DNA of 64,000 nt from Candidatus Vecturithrix granuli (GCA_000739535.1 DF820467.1:203895-267894), one strand, 5' to 3'; positions 25,625 to 35,240 are shown, numbered from the stretch's first letter. Numbers and translations: made by a program. Notes: generated by a model not told the origin, from the letters alone.

Positions 25625-25741
25625 AATTCTGCAAAGTAATCTCCGCTACTTCCTCGGCAGAGATATTTCGCAATTCCGCCATTTTTTCTGCCGTATATCT
25701 TACATAAGCCGGTTCATTCTACTTTCCGCGAAGCGGTACAG
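25593..25741 (-). pseudogene. 3' remnant of a TatD-family DNase gene
   Basis: The last 41 codons read NEPAYVRYTAEKMAEL, then RNISAEEVAEIT and QNFARVF, the characteristic C-terminus of TatD metallo-DNases. The preceding codons give VPLRGK, which in intact TatD leads straight into the NEPAYV segment, but here a TAG (25719-25721) interrupts them. Further upstream no TatD sequence remains. The remnant overlaps the proposed N-terminus of the TonB-like gene in another frame. Confidence 0.8.
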
Positions 25742-25928
25742 CGTACATGCTTCCTCAGTATAATCAATACGAAAATTCATTTCTGTCAAGGGTTTAGCTG
25801 TTCAGATCACATGTTTTTTGCAAGTATGTTTTTTTTAATGTAACCAATGTAATCTTTATTCGTCAACTCAACAAACGTTTATGAGAATGTAAAACCTCTC
25901 ACCAGATCAGGGGAAGGGGGGAGTAATT

Positions 25929-26282
25929 ATGGGATTTGCATTACAACAAGAATATATATTTGACAATGTGGCATTTTTTCCACATCAAAAACCACCGATT
26001 CATGCGTGCTGGCAGCATCTGTTAGGAGTCAATATCTTAAACCTCTACCGAATTCTCGAAGAGAAAGGAGATTATCAGGCTATGCAGTGGTTAGAAAATA
26101 TTCAGTTGGATGACTACGTGGTTGAAGTGTCTTCTCTTCCCTGTCCGTATCGCGATAGAGAACGTATTGGCAAAGTCATTGCCATCGGCCGGAATTACGT
26201 ACTGATTCAAACCGACGACGGTCAACGCGTGAAATGGATCAATGGTAAATTATTGAGGGTGCCTGAAACGGTCATTTTTTGA
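25929..26282 (+). CDS. Hypothetical protein, 117 aa
   Basis: A small soluble protein of unknown family. The N-terminal half is aromatic and helical (FFPHQKPPIHACWQHLLG), and the C-terminal half reads as a small beta barrel (IGKVIAIGRNYVLIQTDDGQ then RVKWINGKLLRV), resembling a short RNA- or protein-binding barrel in pattern only. A very strong GGGGGGAG precedes ATG 25929. Its stop TGA lies on the edge of a 28-bp inverted repeat shared with the converging SxtJ-like gene. Confidence 0.7.
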   Translation: MGFALQQEYIFDNVAFFPHQKPPIHACWQHLLGVNILNLYRILEEKGDYQAMQWLENIQLDDYVVEVSSLPCPYRDRERIGKVIAIGRNYVLIQTDDGQRVKWINGKLLRVPETVIF

Positions 26283-26379
26283 AAGGAACTACAGGGACTA
26301 CAGGGACTCAAGTTTCAAGGGACTAAAGTTGAAGAATTCTTCTCACACTTTAGTCCCTGTAGTCCCTGTAGTTCCTTTC
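26281..26379. terminator. 28-bp inverted repeat bridging two convergent stops
   Basis: GAAAGGAACTACAGGGACTA (26281-26300, stem continuing to 26308) pairs perfectly with 26352-26379. The outermost bases belong to the TGA stops of both converging genes (26280-26282 plus strand and 26378-26380 minus strand). An inner alternative stem uses GGGACTAAAG (26319-26328). A bidirectional terminator is the simplest role. Confidence 0.75.
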
Positions 26380-26806
26380 AATATTGTTGTTCAAGGCGGC
26401 GTTTGGCATCTTTTGAGGGCTGCCGGCGCTGCCAGTAACTCGATGCATGGCTGTCATACCGCTCATCAAGCATATCCGATTTGAAAATTCTTGTAATCAG
26501 GCCGATGACCGTAAACATCACATAGAATAGCAGAGACAGAATCACACGCGTCATGAAATACCCTAAAGTGATCGCAAACGTCATCCACCAGAGGTAAATC
26601 CGTTTTAACCCCTGTGGATATGTGATTCCTACGCCATAAAATCCTAAAAACAACAAAAATACCAGGGGAAAGGCTGTGCTCATGCGATAAAAAGCGATGA
26701 TCGTAAAGGCCCCAAAAACCCCAGCCATCGTCAATCCGAATTTTCGTAAACTCCCCTGATCAAGCAGTAATTTTTGTACTTCTGCGGCAATTTCTTCTCG
26801 AATCAT
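26378..26806 (-). CDS. SxtJ-like small membrane protein
   Basis: A 142-residue protein with an N-terminal amphipathic segment, three or four TM helices between about 25 and 110, and a basic Arg/Gln-rich tail. The pattern and its place right behind a NodU/CmcH-type carbamoyltransferase match SxtJ-family membrane proteins, which accompany these enzymes in many genomes. Its function there is not established. The gap to the carbamoyltransferase stop is 14 bases, so the two are one operon. Confidence 0.7.
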   Translation of the reverse strand: MIREEIAAEVQKLLLDQGSLRKFGLTMAGVFGAFTIIAFYRMSTAFPLVFLLFLGFYGVGITYPQGLKRIYLWWMTFAITLGYFMTRVILSLLFYVMFTVIGLITRIFKSDMLDERYDSHASSYWQRRQPSKDAKRRLEQQY

Positions 26807-26820
26807 AGTATTTTCCTCTC

Positions 26821-28638
26821 TTAATCCAGTTCAAATTCTTTTAACCAGTCAATATCTTTGCCAAGCGGCATCTGCTCTTTCTTCTCGAGCAGATAATTTC
26901 CCATGATCAGATAATCCATATTCGTGCGCATGAAACAGAGATACGCATCCTGCGGCGTACACACAATTGGTTCCCCGCGCACATTAAAGGACGTGTTGAT
27001 GATGACTGCACAGCCATATTTCTCATGAAATTTGCTGATCATAGCATGATACAACGGATTTGTCTCTTTGCTCACAGTTTGTACCCGGGCCGAGTAATCC
27101 ACATGCGTAATCGCCGGAATCGTCGATCTGACCAGATTCAGTTTTTGGAGACCGAAATAGGTCTGTTCTTCCACGCTCATTTCGCGGCACAACTCTTTCT
27201 TGACCGGAGCCACCAGCAGCATATAGGGGCTTTTACGATCGAGTTCGAAATAGTTTGAAACTTCTTCTTCAATGACAGAGGGCGCAAAGGGGCGGAAGCT
27301 TTCTCGGAATTTGATCTTCAAATTCATAGTTTCTTGCATTTTGGGCGAACGGGCATCGCCAATAATGCTACGGCTGCCTAAGGCCCGGGGGCCAAATTCC
27401 ATTCTACCCTGAAACCACCCAATGACGTTCTCCGTTGCAATCAGATCCGCAATTTTCTCAGGAACTTCCGCATTCGTCAGTTTCGTATAAGGATACCCCT
27501 GTTCGTGAAGATATGCTTCGATTTCCTGATCGGAAAATGCGGGACCCAGATAGGAGCCTTGTTGAGAATCGTTGTGATTATCCGCCTGACGCGGCTTATC
27601 CAGATAAGCGTGCCAAACCAGCAAGGCTGCGCCCAACGCGCCGCCAGCGTCTCCGGCCGCCGGTTGAATCCAAATGTCTTCAAACGGACCTTCACGCAGA
27701 ATTCGCCCGTTCCCCACGCAGTTTAACGCCACCCCACCTGCCAGACAAAGATATTTCTGCCCGGTTTCCTTGTGAATATGGCGCGCCATGCGTAGCATCA
27801 CTTCCTCGGTGACATCCTGTACCGACCGCGCCAGATCCATCTCGCGCTGCGTGAGTTTCGCTTCAGGCTGGCGCGGCGGACCACCAAACAATTTGTGAAA
27901 TTTTTCGTTGGTCATCGTCAAACCAGCACAATAATCAAAATAGGCCATATTCATCTTAAATGACCCATCTCCTTTCAAATCCATCAGCTTATCTAAAATC
28001 AGATCCACGTATTTCGGCTCGCCATAAGGCGCCAATCCCATCACTTTGTATTCTCCGGAGTTGACCTTAAATCCGGTATAGTACGTGAAGGCCGTGTACA
28101 GTAATCCCAGAGAATGAGGGAATTTGATCTCAGCCAGGAGATCAATCTGATTGTCTTTGCCAATACCAAAACTGGCAGTTGTCCATTCGCCAACCCCATC
28201 AATTGTCAAAAATGCCGCCTCCTGGAACGGCGAGGGGAAAAATGCCGAGGCCGCATGGGATTCATGGTGTTCAGGGAAGAGAATTTTACCTTTGTACCCC
28301 ACATCATTTGCGATTAATTCTTTGATCCACAATTTTTGTTTCACCCAGAGCGGCATTGATTTGATAAAGGATTGGAGGCCGCGCGGCGCATAAGCCAGAT
28401 AGGTTTCCAAAATCCGTTCAAACTTGACAAAGGGTTTATCATAAAACGCCACAAAATCCAGGTCGCCAGGGGTTAATCCTTTCTCTCGGAGACAATAGGC
28501 TACCGCATTCTTTGGAAACGAATGATCGTGCTTCTTGCGGGTAAACCGTTCTTCCTGGGCGGCCGCGGCAATGGTGCCGTCTTGCACAAGACAGGCGGCG
28601 CTATCGTGATAGAACGCTGAAATTCCAAGAATGTTCAT
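26821..28638 (-). CDS. Carbamoyltransferase, NodU/CmcH/TobZ family
   Basis: A 605-residue enzyme transferring a carbamoyl group from carbamoyl phosphate through carbamoyl-adenylate. The Kae1-like N-terminal domain has NILGISAFYHDSAACLV and the metal-binding EHHESHAASAFF motif; LAGGVALNCVGNGRI follows. The C-terminal YrdC-related part has GRMEFGPRALGSRSIIGDAR. The length (about 600) is usual. In characterised cases the acceptor is an O-linked natural product or lipo-oligosaccharide; no such pathway is seen here, so the acceptor is unknown. The cotranscribed SxtJ-like membrane protein suggests work on a membrane or surface molecule. Confidence 0.93.
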   Translation of the reverse strand: MNILGISAFYHDSAACLVQDGTIAAAAQEERFTRKKHDHSFPKNAVAYCLREKGLTPGDLDFVAFYDKPFVKFERILETYLAYAPRGLQSFIKSMPLWVKQKLWIKELIANDVGYKGKILFPEHHESHAASAFFPSPFQEAAFLTIDGVGEWTTASFGIGKDNQIDLLAEIKFPHSLGLLYTAFTYYTGFKVNSGEYKVMGLAPYGEPKYVDLILDKLMDLKGDGSFKMNMAYFDYCAGLTMTNEKFHKLFGGPPRQPEAKLTQREMDLARSVQDVTEEVMLRMARHIHKETGQKYLCLAGGVALNCVGNGRILREGPFEDIWIQPAAGDAGGALGAALLVWHAYLDKPRQADNHNDSQQGSYLGPAFSDQEIEAYLHEQGYPYTKLTNAEVPEKIADLIATENVIGWFQGRMEFGPRALGSRSIIGDARSPKMQETMNLKIKFRESFRPFAPSVIEEEVSNYFELDRKSPYMLLVAPVKKELCREMSVEEQTYFGLQKLNLVRSTIPAITHVDYSARVQTVSKETNPLYHAMISKFHEKYGCAVIINTSFNVRGEPIVCTPQDAYLCFMRTNMDYLIMGNYLLEKKEQMPLGKDIDWLKEFELD

Positions 28639-28673
28639 GGTCTATTTCTCCTTACATTAAAGAATCAACGCAA

Positions 28674-29705
28674 TCAAAGAATCAACATTGCATCGCCATA
28701 GCTATAGAATCTGTACCGCTGGTCAATCGCCTCCTGATACGCTTTGCGCATCAATTCCATGCCTCCGAAGGCTGAAACCAGCATTAACAGGGACGATTTC
28801 GGCAGATGAAAATTTGTAATCAGTGCGTTCGTGACGCGAAACCGAAAACCGGGATAGATAAAAATATCGGCCCAGCCATTTCCGGCCGCTAACGCCCCAT
28901 GTTGCGCATAGACCGACTCGATTAAGCGCGTGCTGGTAGTGCCGACGCACACAATCCGGCGATTGTGAGTGATTGTCTGTGTCAAGCGCTCCGCAGCCTG
29001 CTCGGACAGTTCATACCATTCCGGCATAATTTGATGTTCTTCGACATGTTCGACTTTTACCGGCTGAAATGTGCCAATGCCGACGTGCAGGGTAACAGTC
29101 ACAATCTCGATCCCTTTTTCCCTGATCGCATCAAGAAGTTGTTCTGAAAAGTGTAATCCCGCGGTAGGAGCTGCGACAGCTCCTTCATGCCGGGCATAGA
29201 CCGTCTGGTACCGAAGATGGTCACCGGGCAAAACGCCCTCAGCTCGATGAATATAGGGCGGTAACGGCACCTGTCCTAAGCGGTAAAGCGTCTCCTTCAA
29301 ATCTGCCTGTTTTTCAAAGACGACAACGCCTTTGCCTGCACTCCCTTTTTCCTGAATTGTACAGGTTAATTCGCCGTCGCCAAACTCTACAAGCGTTCCC
29401 GGCCGCACTTTGCCTCCAATCAACACTTCCCATATCGCCTCCTCGCGCTGTCGCAAAAGAAAGACTTCCACTTTCCCGCCGCTCGGTAATTTTCGTCCAT
29501 AAAGCCTGGCCGGAATCACTCTGGTATCATTCACAACTAGCGTATCTGAAGGCGTCAGCCATTCGAGAATTCGGGAAAATATGGTGTGCGTGATCTTACC
29601 GCTTGTTCTTTCTACCACCATTAAGCGTGAGCGATCGCGCACCTCCGTAGGGTATTGAGCAATCAATTCGGAAGGAAGTGTATAATCAAAATCTGCCACC
29701 TGCAT
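28674..29705 (-). CDS. queA: S-adenosylmethionine:tRNA ribosyltransferase-isomerase
   Basis: QueA makes epoxyqueuosine at the wobble base of GUN-anticodon tRNAs by moving the ribosyl group of SAM to preQ1. The 343-residue length is standard. Diagnostic segments include DFDYTLPSELIAQYPTEVRD (4-23), NDTRVIPARLYG, GAVAAPTAGLHFS, LHVGIGTFQPVKVE, and FHLPKSSLLMLVSAFGG. Its ATG overlaps the lepB stop by one base (TAATG), so translation is coupled to lepB. No other queuosine genes occur in the window. Confidence 0.98.
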   Translation of the reverse strand: MQVADFDYTLPSELIAQYPTEVRDRSRLMVVERTSGKITHTIFSRILEWLTPSDTLVVNDTRVIPARLYGRKLPSGGKVEVFLLRQREEAIWEVLIGGKVRPGTLVEFGDGELTCTIQEKGSAGKGVVVFEKQADLKETLYRLGQVPLPPYIHRAEGVLPGDHLRYQTVYARHEGAVAAPTAGLHFSEQLLDAIREKGIEIVTVTLHVGIGTFQPVKVEHVEEHQIMPEWYELSEQAAERLTQTITHNRRIVCVGTTSTRLIESVYAQHGALAAGNGWADIFIYPGFRFRVTNALITNFHLPKSSLLMLVSAFGGMELMRKAYQEAIDQRYRFYSYGDAMLIL

Positions 29706-30265
29706 TATTCAAGCATTCCTATGCGTGTGACCGGCCAGAAGCGGAAGATGATTTTGGCCTCAACATTCGTCGCCGGCAAAAATCCCCACACATGTCCATC
29801 CGCGCTATTATTACGATTATCGCCTAACACAAATAATTCTCCGTTCGGAACTTTGATTGCAGGAATTCGATAGAGTGGGCTGGAGGCATAGGGTTCCTGC
29901 TGCGGTTCTCCATTGATATACAACCGTCCGTTTTTGACTTCGACGATATCGCCTTCAACTGCTACAATCCGTTTCACAAAACGCGAGACATCGGCCTGAG
30001 CTTGCGGCGGCGGTTCAAAGACAACAATATCACCAGCCTTCGGTTCGGTAAACCAGTACAAAAATTTACATCCTAATAAACGGTCGCCAATTTCTATGGT
30101 TGGCTGCATCGACCCGGTTGGCACATAATAAGCGCCAACAATGGTCAGGCGGATCACTAATGCAAAAAGAATTGACAAAATAATGGTTTTACTCCAATCA
30201 AACAATAAAGCTTTATATTGCGTTGTTGATTTTTGTTCAGACTCGTGTTCTAATCTATTTTCCAT
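29705..30265 (-). CDS. lepB: Signal peptidase I
   Basis: Inner-membrane serine protease that removes signal peptides from exported proteins. Residues 20-47 form one TM helix, followed by the catalytic Ser52 (PTGSMQPT) and the general base Lys98 (SRFVKRIVAVEGD); GELFVLGDNRNNSADGHVWG is box E. The 186-residue length is that of the short single-TM type. It overlaps queA by one base, and the pair forms a two-gene operon on the minus strand. Confidence 0.97.
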   Translation of the reverse strand: MENRLEHESEQKSTTQYKALLFDWSKTIILSILFALVIRLTIVGAYYVPTGSMQPTIEIGDRLLGCKFLYWFTEPKAGDIVVFEPPPQAQADVSRFVKRIVAVEGDIVEVKNGRLYINGEPQQEPYASSPLYRIPAIKVPNGELFVLGDNRNNSADGHVWGFLPATNVEAKIIFRFWPVTRIGMLE

Positions 30266-30772
30266 AAGATCTTATTCCTTACCCTGAATATAGCGTGTTC
30301 ATGCTTTGGGATTAAACCATGAATTTCTTAAATAACCCGGCAAGTCTCTGTCAAGGAAGTTTTCTTGCTTTTTACGAAAATCTTATTAGGTAAGCAAAAA
30401 CGGAGCTTTCATACTCCAGAAGTTATGGATTGCAGGAATTAAATTGTACACTTCGACCCTTCGACATCGCTGAGGATAACACTTCGCTCAGTGTGAGGCA
30501 GTTGTCGAGCGGAGTCGAGACCCGTGCGATCATTTTTATGAAAAAATTTATATAAAAATCCCGTTTTGATTTCACAAGCTGAAAATCCTTGACAATCCTC
30601 ATAGTTATTGCAAAATTATATATTGGCGTCAGGATATTTCGCCTAACAACAAACCTGAAATGTGAGTATTGTGTCAATTTTGCATACAATGTGCTAAAGC
30701 CTTTATATGCAAACATACTGAATCGGATACACTCGTGAAGTGTAAATTCCACGGATATACCCGAAGAGAACG
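30266..30772. other. Gene-free divergent region with one genome repeat
   Basis: This 507-base gap between lepB and the rhomboid gene contains no gene I can support. At about 30460-30530 lies GACCCTTCGACATCGCTGAGG and TGTCGAGCGGAGTCGAGAC, a dyad of the type found at 36955-37045. TTGACA near 30592 and CATACAAT near 30680 are possible promoter elements for the plus-strand gene, neither with a good partner. Confidence 0.4.
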
Positions 30773-33199
30773 ATGTTCATTATTTTCCCCTTGAGTCATG
30801 AACGTATGGAAGCACAGCGTTTTCCCTATGTGACCCTGGGCATCGTGCTTCTCAATGTTTTCTTCTATATTATTACCGTGCTTGTCGCCCCGAAAACTCA
30901 AATGGAACATTATGAACATGAAGTTGAACTCGTTAGTTATTATCTCTACCATTCGTATCTTGAACTCCCGACCGAAACCTATCAAAAGCTTTCCCCGGGC
31001 AATATCCAACAAATTGACATCATGAAACGCATGCAGTCTCCGGATACGCTCGGACAACTCAATCAAAATCCCGCTCTACTCAACGATATTTTGCAGGATA
31101 TGCAAGAGAACATGTACGATGAAACTGAAGAAGAGCGGCAAGAACGTTTAGCTAGAATACGAGAGCAAGAACAAAAAGAACTTGATCAACTGGTTAAGGC
31201 TTTTGAACAGGCCTACAAAAATAGTTTCTACATAAAATATGGATATATCCCCAATCGAGGCGGTGTGTTGACTATTTTCTCCTCTATTTTCCTGCACGGT
31301 GGTTTTTTTCATCTGCTTTTTAACATGCTCTTTCTCTGGCTTTCCGGCTGTAATATTGAAGATTTATGGGGTCGGATTGTCTATCCGGTGTTCTATCTGT
31401 CGGGAGGAATACTGGCCACCCTGGCGCACGGCATGATGCAGCCTGAAAGTCCGATTCCTCTGATCGGAGCATCAGGCGCAATTGCGGCGGCGATGGGCGC
31501 CTTCATGATTCGGATGTATAACACCAAAATTTATTTTGTCTATCTGGTCTTCATGTTTCGTATCATGAGGGGACGGTTTAGCGCGCCGGCCTATATCATG
31601 CTCCCACTGTGGCTCTTACAGCAATTGTGGGGCGCAGCAACCGCCGGAACGTCTGGCTCTGGTGTGGCGTTCTGGGCGCATATTGGCGGATTTATCTTTG
31701 GCGCCCTGGTGGCGTTATTGTTTAAAGTGACCGGTTTTGAGGAAAATATTCTGGCTCCGACCATTGAAAAGAAGCTGATAGTCGTTGATGAGCATCTGGC
31801 AACCGGCATCGAAAAATTTCAAGAAGGCGATCTTGACGGCGCGATCAACGATCTCAAAGTCGCGTTACAACATACCCCTGACGATCCGAATGCGCTAAGC
31901 GAACTTAGTAAAGCGTATTTTAAAAAAGGCGACCGTAAACTTGCTGTACGCGAATTCAAACGCGCCGTCAACTTTTACATGAAACGCGGTGAAATGGATG
32001 AAGCAGTCGAACAATATCTGGAATTGAGCGCTGAAATGCCCGAATTGATGCTTGACCCTCCGCAGCAAATGAAAATTGCCAGCGCGTTGGAACAACGCGC
32101 CGTCAAGGAAGGTGAGAAAGGCCCTGACGACAAAGAAGCCCTGGCAAAAGAACAAGCCCTCTATCTTCACGCCGCTTCGGCCTATCGAAAGATTGTCGCT
32201 CATTATCAGCGCGGCGGTAAAGAAACCTTAGAACACCCTGATGCTATCAAAGCTTTGAGCCGCTATGGCGATATTCATCTCACCTATCTGAAGCAGCCCC
32301 AGGAGGCCTGGAAAGCCTATCAAATTCTTATGCGCTCTTCCCAACCATCTCCCGAACAGAAACAAAAGATTCAAGCACGCATTCAATACGCCATGAAAAT
32401 GGTCTCGGAGCAGGCTAAAGCCGAAAAACTCAAACAAGTGAATAAAAAAATTGAAGCAACCAGGGCGCAATACGATCCGGATCACATTCCCGCTAAACCT
32501 AAAGATGTCACGCCAACGATCCCGATTCAAAAACGCCTGAAACTTGTCCCGGAAACTGATGCACCTGCGAAGTACGATGTGCCTTCCGTGGCTCCGCTCG
32601 AAGCGAATAAGGTGTTGCCGGTTGAAGGTGGTCTGGATTTGAAACGCCTATCTGAGCCGCCCCTGAGATTTGCTGATATCTATGTGATCTGTATCTTTCA
32701 ACTGAAGCAGGAAAAACCCAAACCTGTTTCACCCTCGAAAAAAGGAAAAGGCCCAAAAGAAACCGGCCTTATGATGAGTTCCCAGGAAATTCTGTTTGCT
32801 GATCTGTTTATGGCCGGAGAATCGCGTCCATATCGCATCGCAAGCAATCAAATCGCCTATCCCCAGTTTTTCCGCAAGCTTCATCGTAGTTCCCTGGATA
32901 ATTTCCGTCAATTCATCTTTCATATTGTCTCACAGTTGTATTCCGTATATGTGGATCAGGGTACCATGAATTTTTTGCAATCTGGCAAAGCCAGAATATT
33001 TCCGGACCAGAATGAACTGGCGCTACATGAAAAAATTTTTTGGAAACAACTTAAAGGGGCGGTCAGATTCCAGTGTGAACATTGCGGCGAAGTATATTGG
33101 ATTGATGGTATGAAAATTCCCGCGGCCGGGGCTAAAACGCAGTGTACAAAATGCCATAAACCAATGTTTGTCACCCGACAAGAAAAGACAACCTCATGA
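30773..33199 (+). CDS. Rhomboid protease fused to TPR domain and zinc ribbon
   Basis: An 808-residue multi-domain membrane protein. TM1 (about 18-38) is followed by a charged 120-residue loop and then the rhomboid core: HGGFFHLLFN (175-184), catalytic Ser234 in IGASGAIA, and catalytic His303 in WAHIGGF. Residues about 330-450 are TPR-like (EKFQEGDLDGAINDLKVALQ, ALSELSKAYFKKGDRKLAVRE). The C-terminus ends in a CxxC-x20-CxxC ribbon (CEHC and CTKC, about 768-795) of the kind found in MJ0042-type domains. Rhomboids cut TM proteins in the membrane. The TPR and ribbon probably bring in partners or sense a ligand; that is inference. Confidence 0.92.
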   Translation: MFIIFPLSHERMEAQRFPYVTLGIVLLNVFFYIITVLVAPKTQMEHYEHEVELVSYYLYHSYLELPTETYQKLSPGNIQQIDIMKRMQSPDTLGQLNQNPALLNDILQDMQENMYDETEEERQERLARIREQEQKELDQLVKAFEQAYKNSFYIKYGYIPNRGGVLTIFSSIFLHGGFFHLLFNMLFLWLSGCNIEDLWGRIVYPVFYLSGGILATLAHGMMQPESPIPLIGASGAIAAAMGAFMIRMYNTKIYFVYLVFMFRIMRGRFSAPAYIMLPLWLLQQLWGAATAGTSGSGVAFWAHIGGFIFGALVALLFKVTGFEENILAPTIEKKLIVVDEHLATGIEKFQEGDLDGAINDLKVALQHTPDDPNALSELSKAYFKKGDRKLAVREFKRAVNFYMKRGEMDEAVEQYLELSAEMPELMLDPPQQMKIASALEQRAVKEGEKGPDDKEALAKEQALYLHAASAYRKIVAHYQRGGKETLEHPDAIKALSRYGDIHLTYLKQPQEAWKAYQILMRSSQPSPEQKQKIQARIQYAMKMVSEQAKAEKLKQVNKKIEATRAQYDPDHIPAKPKDVTPTIPIQKRLKLVPETDAPAKYDVPSVAPLEANKVLPVEGGLDLKRLSEPPLRFADIYVICIFQLKQEKPKPVSPSKKGKGPKETGLMMSSQEILFADLFMAGESRPYRIASNQIAYPQFFRKLHRSSLDNFRQFIFHIVSQLYSVYVDQGTMNFLQSGKARIFPDQNELALHEKIFWKQLKGAVRFQCEHCGEVYWIDGMKIPAAGAKTQCTKCHKPMFVTRQEKTTS

Positions 33200-33370
33200 T
33201 AGGATAGTGAAATGGATCCGACGACTACTGGCAGTTTTAAAATAAGTTGGGTTGTTTCGGGAAAAGTCCTCGAAATTCACAAAACAACATTCTTCAAAGA
33301 AAATATATTCATAATCACTTATGAGGTTTGTTATTGATCCCATGAGGAATGCAAGCCACAAGGAGAGGCT

Positions 33371-34057
33371 ATGATTGCCGTTCTCATATCAGCTAAAACA
33401 GAGTGGAATGTTGTCACAGCCTATTACGCCATAACCCAACTCGAATCAACGCCGTTCGGAGGGAAATTTAGTTTGAAATACGATGAGGAAGAGATCGATT
33501 TTTTCCTCGGCGGGTACGGCAAGATTGATGCCGCAGCTTCCACACAATATATCATTGATACCTATGCTCCAGCATTGATCATCAATTTCGGGACATGTGG
33601 CGGTTTTGCCGGATACACGAAGGCCGGGGATATTCTCGTGGTTGACAAAACCCTTGTCTATGATATTGTTGAGCGCATGTTTGATGCAGGCCAGGCCATC
33701 CAGGCGTACGCAACGGATATTGATGTGTCATGGGTCCAGGATATTCCTGATTTTCCTGTCATACGCTCATTGCTTGTGTCTGCTGATCGCGATATTGATC
33801 CGAAGGACGTGGAGCGATTACACCGAATGTATCATGCTATTGCCGGTGATTGGGAATCTGGATCTATTGCCCATATTTGCAAACGAAACAGCATCCCGGT
33901 CTTCATTGTCCGAGGAGTCAGTGATGTTGTCAGCGCTTATGGTGGGGAAGCTTATCAATCGCCCGCGATTTTCATCACAAGAACAGAGACTATTATGAAG
34001 AAATTGTTACACAACCTATTACCATGGATTACGATGTATCGCGCACATAGAACATAA
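33371..34057 (+). CDS. Nucleoside phosphorylase/nucleosidase family protein (MTAN-like)
   Basis: A 228-residue protein of the PNP_UDP_1 family. The phosphate/purine-binding region IINFGTCGGFAG (about 71-82), the GDWESGSIAHICKRN segment with the ribose-contacting Glu, and the catalytic Asp in RGVSDVVS are visible. The nearest functional group is 5'-methylthioadenosine/S-adenosylhomocysteine nucleosidase, which recycles SAM by-products; the many radical SAM enzymes nearby would supply such by-products. An exact substrate cannot be read from sequence. AAGGAGAGGCT precedes ATG 33371. Confidence 0.87.
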   Translation: MIAVLISAKTEWNVVTAYYAITQLESTPFGGKFSLKYDEEEIDFFLGGYGKIDAAASTQYIIDTYAPALIINFGTCGGFAGYTKAGDILVVDKTLVYDIVERMFDAGQAIQAYATDIDVSWVQDIPDFPVIRSLLVSADRDIDPKDVERLHRMYHAIAGDWESGSIAHICKRNSIPVFIVRGVSDVVSAYGGEAYQSPAIFITRTETIMKKLLHNLLPWITMYRAHRT

Positions 34058-34076
34058 GCAGCATAGAAGTTTGTGG

Positions 34077-34163
34077 AGAACTACAAGGATTGAATGGGCA
34101 AGGAATTAACTCTGCCTGTTTACTCACATCAGAAATCCTTCGTATCCAGATCCTCGTAGTTCC
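34077..34163. repeat. Imperfect ACTACAAGGAT inverted repeat at convergent gene ends
   Basis: GGAGAACTACAAGGAT (34075-34090) pairs with ATCCTCGTAGTTCC (34150-34163) with one mismatch. It lies between the converging nucleosidase and aldolase genes and resembles the repeats at 3833, 26281 and 41490. Probably a bidirectional terminator. Confidence 0.6.
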
Positions 34164-34184
34164 AGAAAAAAACCAGTAGGTTCG

Positions 34185-35240
34185 TTAAGCAATGGTGACA
34201 TCCTGGCTCAGATACACATCCTGAATCGCATTCAGGAGTTCGACCCCGACTTTCAAGGGTTTCTGGAAGGCTTTGCGTCCGGAAATCAAGCCCATGCCGC
34301 CGGCGCGTTTGTTGATCACAGCGGTTTTCACGGCTTGCGCCAGATCGTTTTCACCGGATGCGCCGCCGGAGTTAATCAGGCCCATACGTCCCATATAGCA
34401 GTTGACCACCTGATAACGGGTCATTTCAATCGGATGATCCCCGGGAATCAGATCGGAATAGACTTTTTTATGGGTCTTTCCAAATTTGAGGGCGTTGTAA
34501 CCGCCGTTGCACTCCGGTTGTTTTTGTTTGATAATATCGGCCTCGATGGTCACGCCCAGATGATTAGCCTGACCGGTCATGTCAGCGGCCAGATGATAAT
34601 CGGCCTCTTCGGTTTTGAAGGCGGAATTGCGCAGATAACACCAGAGCACCGTGAACATGCCCATTTGATGCGCTTCATGGAAAGCTTCCGACACTTCCTG
34701 AATCTGGCGCGTGGCTTCATCAGAACCATAGTAAATGGTGGCCCCAACCCCGGCCGCCCCTAAATCAAAGGCTTGTTGTACGTTGGCAAACATCACCTGA
34801 TCGTGCTTCGAAGGATAGGTTAACAGTTCATTATGATTCAATTTGATAATGAATGGAATTTTATGAGCGTATTTCCGCGCAAGCGAGCCGAGTACGCCCA
34901 ACGTTGAGGCCACGGCATTACACCCGCCTTCAATTGCGAGATTGACGATCCCTTCCGGATCAAAGCAGACCGGATTCGGGGCAAAGGAAGCACCGGCCGA
35001 ATGTTCAATGCCCTGATCAACCGGCAAAATCGAAAGATAACCGGTACCGCCTAAACGACCGTGATCGAACAACCGTTGCAAATTGGTTAAGACACGCACC
35101 GGGCGATCAGAGAGAGCAAAAATACGATCAACAAAATCCGGTCCCGGCAGGTGCAGGCTACTCTTCGGAACTCCTTTGCATTCATAGCTTAATAATGCCT
35201 GGGCTTCATTCCCTAACAGTTCTCCAATATGTGTGCTCAT
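34185..35240 (-). CDS. fbaB: Fructose-bisphosphate aldolase, class I (DhnA/FbaB type)
   Basis: A 351-residue Schiff-base aldolase of the archaeal/bacterial DhnA family that splits fructose 1,6-bisphosphate in glycolysis and reverses it in gluconeogenesis. Characteristic segments are [19 protein letters not shown] (about 105-123), [25 protein letters not shown], and the [11 protein letters not shown] phosphate site. The lysine that forms the Schiff base is probably within [14 protein letters not shown] have not proved which. The gene is monocistronic, with a strong promoter upstream. Confidence 0.95.
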   Translation of the reverse strand: MSTHIGELLGNEAQALLSYECKGVPKSSLHLPGPDFVDRIFALSDRPVRVLTNLQRLFDHGRLGGTGYLSILPVDQGIEHSAGASFAPNPVCFDPEGIVNLAIEGGCNAVASTLGVLGSLARKYAHKIPFIIKLNHNELLTYPSKHDQVMFANVQQAFDLGAAGVGATIYYGSDEATRQIQEVSEAFHEAHQMGMFTVLWCYLRNSAFKTEEADYHLAADMTGQANHLGVTIEADIIKQKQPECNGGYNALKFGKTHKKVYSDLIPGDHPIEMTRYQVVNCYMGRMGLINSGGASGENDLAQAVKTAVINKRAGGMGLISGRKAFQKPLKVGVELLNAIQDVYLSQDVTIA

